Shown here: positions 5,909 to 7,294 of the stretch, in pieces | How the letters are laid out: the number at the start of each line of letters is the position of its first letter | Numbering within the stretch: position 1 is the stretch's first letter | Source: Treponema sp. | Lineage (GTDB): Bacteria; Spirochaetota; Spirochaetia; Treponematales; Breznakiellaceae | Direction: 5' to 3' | DNA length: 7,294 nt | Assembly: GCA_031264395.1 (NCBI GenBank) | Contig: JAISEB010000087.1 | Coordinates: 1-7,294, forward strand | Translations under genes and position numbers: made by a program | The notes under the pieces: model-generated | What the model was told of the DNA's origin: nothing | Databases searched by the model: none | What the model saw: the letters and a program-made list of their open reading frames with translations, nothing else

Positions 5909-7294
5909 TTACGCCTGATGTTCCGTCCGGGCGATTATTTCTTCCTGCTGCCCCGCGTCAAGGTTGATAAAGTATTCGCAGAACCCCGCGATGCGAACCA
6001 CAATATCGCGGTGTTTCATTGGATCAAGCCGGGCTTCAAGCAGATCTTCGCGGCGGACAAAATTTACCTGTACCTGGGGGCCTCCTTCCCTCATGTAGGC
6101 AAGAAGCAGGTTCTTGAGCGCCCTTGTCCCGCTTTGGGTGTTAAACAGATTCGCGTTTATCTTGAGGTTTGTCGCGACGGCGCCGTTCAGCTTCCCGTAG
6201 TCCAGTTTAAGCAGCGAGTTCATGAGCTTTGTCGGCCCCTCAATGTCACGCCCCTGGCCGGGTCCAAGATTGTCGCTCAGGGGGGCGCCGTTCAAACGGC
6301 CGTCCGGGGTCGCGGGGGTAATTTCGCCTATGCTGACATGGCTTGTATAACTGAAAAATGAACTCACGTATTTCATCGGCGTCGATCCGTCGTTGAGACG
6401 GAACACTTCGGAAGTATAGACGTTGTACAGATCCGAGGCCATGGCGTCCACCCAGTCAATGTCGTTTCCAAAGTGGGGAACCGAATTGAGGATATACTGC
6501 CTGAGCACTTCGTCTCCCTTGAAGTTTCTGTCCGCCGCGTCAAGCAGCGCGTCCAGGGACAGTTTCTTTTGATCGAAGACCAGTGTTTTAATTGCCGCGA
6601 GGGAATCGGCCATGGTGCCGAAACCCTGCCCCCATATGGCGATGTGCGCCGGAATTTCCGCTCCGCCCCGGCACATGTCCATGCCGCGTTCAAGGCAGCC
6701 GTCCGTTAAAACAGACCCAAACGGATCATAGCCGCTGCTGGTGCTGAACTCTTGTCCGGGCCGTATTTTGAAATCACGGATTTCCCCGGCAATCTTTTCC
6801 TTTACGGCGGCAAGAAGATCTTCAAAGGCGTCAAAACGGCGTTCCTTTTTTTGATGTGGGGCAAGCGCTTCCCGGAGCATCTGGGGGAAAGAGTTCACGA
6901 ATTTATGCCCGGGGTAATACCAGCCGGCGTGCCTGTGCTGTATGAGCATTTCGACGCAGCCCATGTTGTAGTAGTCCCGCGCGTCTTCAATCTTCAGCCC
7001 CAGATCAACAAAATTTTTTATCCACACATCGTCGTTTACCAGCATGGGCATGCCGAAACCGCATTTGATTGTTTCAACCGCCTCGTCATACGCCCAACCG
7101 GGGGTCAGGTCTTTCGAGACGCGGAGGGCTATATTGGGATAGGGCAGCTTTACAACGCGGGCAGCCCTCAGAATCTCCCGGGTAAGATCGTTGCAGGCGT
7201 CCTTTCCGTCAATTGTCGTTCCTCCAAGGGCCATGCTTTGTACGGTGCGCATCTTTGGTTCGTTCACCTTGAGGAACATGCAGCACAGATAATC
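5909..7294 (-). CDS. Glycyl radical enzyme, C-terminal 461 residues (partial), substrate unknown
   Basis: A pyruvate formate-lyase-like radical enzyme, open at the right edge. Family members usually have about 780-850 residues, so roughly 330-390 N-terminal residues are missing. Signature blocks run in order: 'LGGTTIDGKDACN', 'GFGMPMLVNDD', 'ARDYYNMGCVEM', 'YDPFGSVLTDGCLERG', 'ADSLAAIKTLVF', 'TPATPDGRLNGAPLSDNLGP', 'GPTKLMNSLLKLD', and the glycyl loop 'VRIAGFCEYFINL' with 'IIARTEH' at the end. The thiyl-radical Cys codon is at 6958-6956, its partner Glu at 6952-6950 and the radical Gly at 5986-5984. GCVE suggests the dehydratase/lyase branch rather than pyruvate formate-lyase, which has two adjacent cysteines (CCVS). 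Unusual points are Met instead of the frequent Pro after GCVE, 'GWYYP' in the following stretch, and Cys two residues after the radical Gly. The activase follows directly. The substrate is unassigned; a sugar-pathway product is the contextual guess. Confidence 0.93.
   Translation of the reverse strand, partial: DYLCCMFLKVNEPKMRTVQSMALGGTTIDGKDACNDLTREILRAARVVKLPYPNIALRVSKDLTPGWAYDEAVETIKCGFGMPMLVNDDVWIKNFVDLGLKIEDARDYYNMGCVEMLIQHRHAGWYYPGHKFVNSFPQMLREALAPHQKKERRFDAFEDLLAAVKEKIAGEIRDFKIRPGQEFSTSSGYDPFGSVLTDGCLERGMDMCRGGAEIPAHIAIWGQGFGTMADSLAAIKTLVFDQKKLSLDALLDAADRNFKGDEVLRQYILNSVPHFGNDIDWVDAMASDLYNVYTSEVFRLNDGSTPMKYVSSFFSYTSHVSIGEITPATPDGRLNGAPLSDNLGPGQGRDIEGPTKLMNSLLKLDYGKLNGAVATNLKINANLFNTQSGTRALKNLLLAYMREGGPQVQVNFVRREDLLEARLDPMKHRDIVVRIAGFCEYFINLDAGQQEEIIARTEHQA

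Noticed and set aside
5383..5967. A 194-codon open frame on the + strand across the activase
   Set aside because: Antisense to an unmistakable radical SAM activase, with no recognisable domain; composition fits a shadow of the real gene.
5909..7294. Assignment of the GRE as pyruvate formate-lyase
   Set aside because: The active site has one Cys in GCVE rather than the adjacent pair CCVS of PFL, and the paired activase carries the ferredoxin-like insert that the short PFL activase lacks.

Overview
The window reads as part of an anaerobe's carbohydrate-utilisation locus. Two features point to a strict or facultative anaerobe: a glycyl radical enzyme (GRE) and its radical-SAM activase, which only work without oxygen. 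The substrate-binding protein has a plain signal peptide with no lipobox cysteine, which suggests a diderm with a periplasm. Base composition is roughly balanced to slightly GC-rich. The style of the binding protein and the gene mix remind me of spirochaetes (Treponema-like, gut or sediment), but this is an impression, not something the sequence proves.

Layout. On the + strand, 1-216 is the last ~71 codons of a dehydrogenase that resembles the zinc-type medium-chain family; it enters from the left. Everything else is on the - strand and reads right to left. First comes the C-terminal 461 residues of a GRE (5909-7294, open at the right edge), then its activase (4951-5886, 22 nt gap), then a 16-bp hairpin that looks like the end of that operon (4905-4945). 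A consensus sigma-70 type promoter (TTGACA, 18 nt, TATAAT; 4850-4879) follows at once and starts a second unit. That unit is a sugar-type ABC substrate-binding protein (3571-4803), a strong intergenic hairpin (3525-3560), two CUT1-type permeases overlapping by ATGA (2606-3496 and 1779-2609), and an L-fucose/L-arabinose isomerase-like protein (317-1705, GTG start). No transporter ATPase, kinase, aldolase, regulator or microcompartment shell gene is visible.

How the genes may work together (inference). The transporter brings in a sugar or sugar derivative, the isomerase-like enzyme converts an aldose-type compound to a ketose-type one, and the GRE carries out a radical C-O, C-C or C-S cleavage on a downstream intermediate. 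The convergent dehydrogenase may handle an alcohol, aldehyde or ketone intermediate. The GRE keeps the catalytic Cys and Glu (GCVE) and the glycyl loop, but has Met instead of the common Pro after GCVE, a divergent stretch after it, and Cys two residues after the radical glycine. Its substrate cannot be assigned from this window, and it is the most interesting item here. No mobile element, CRISPR array, tRNA or rRNA was seen.
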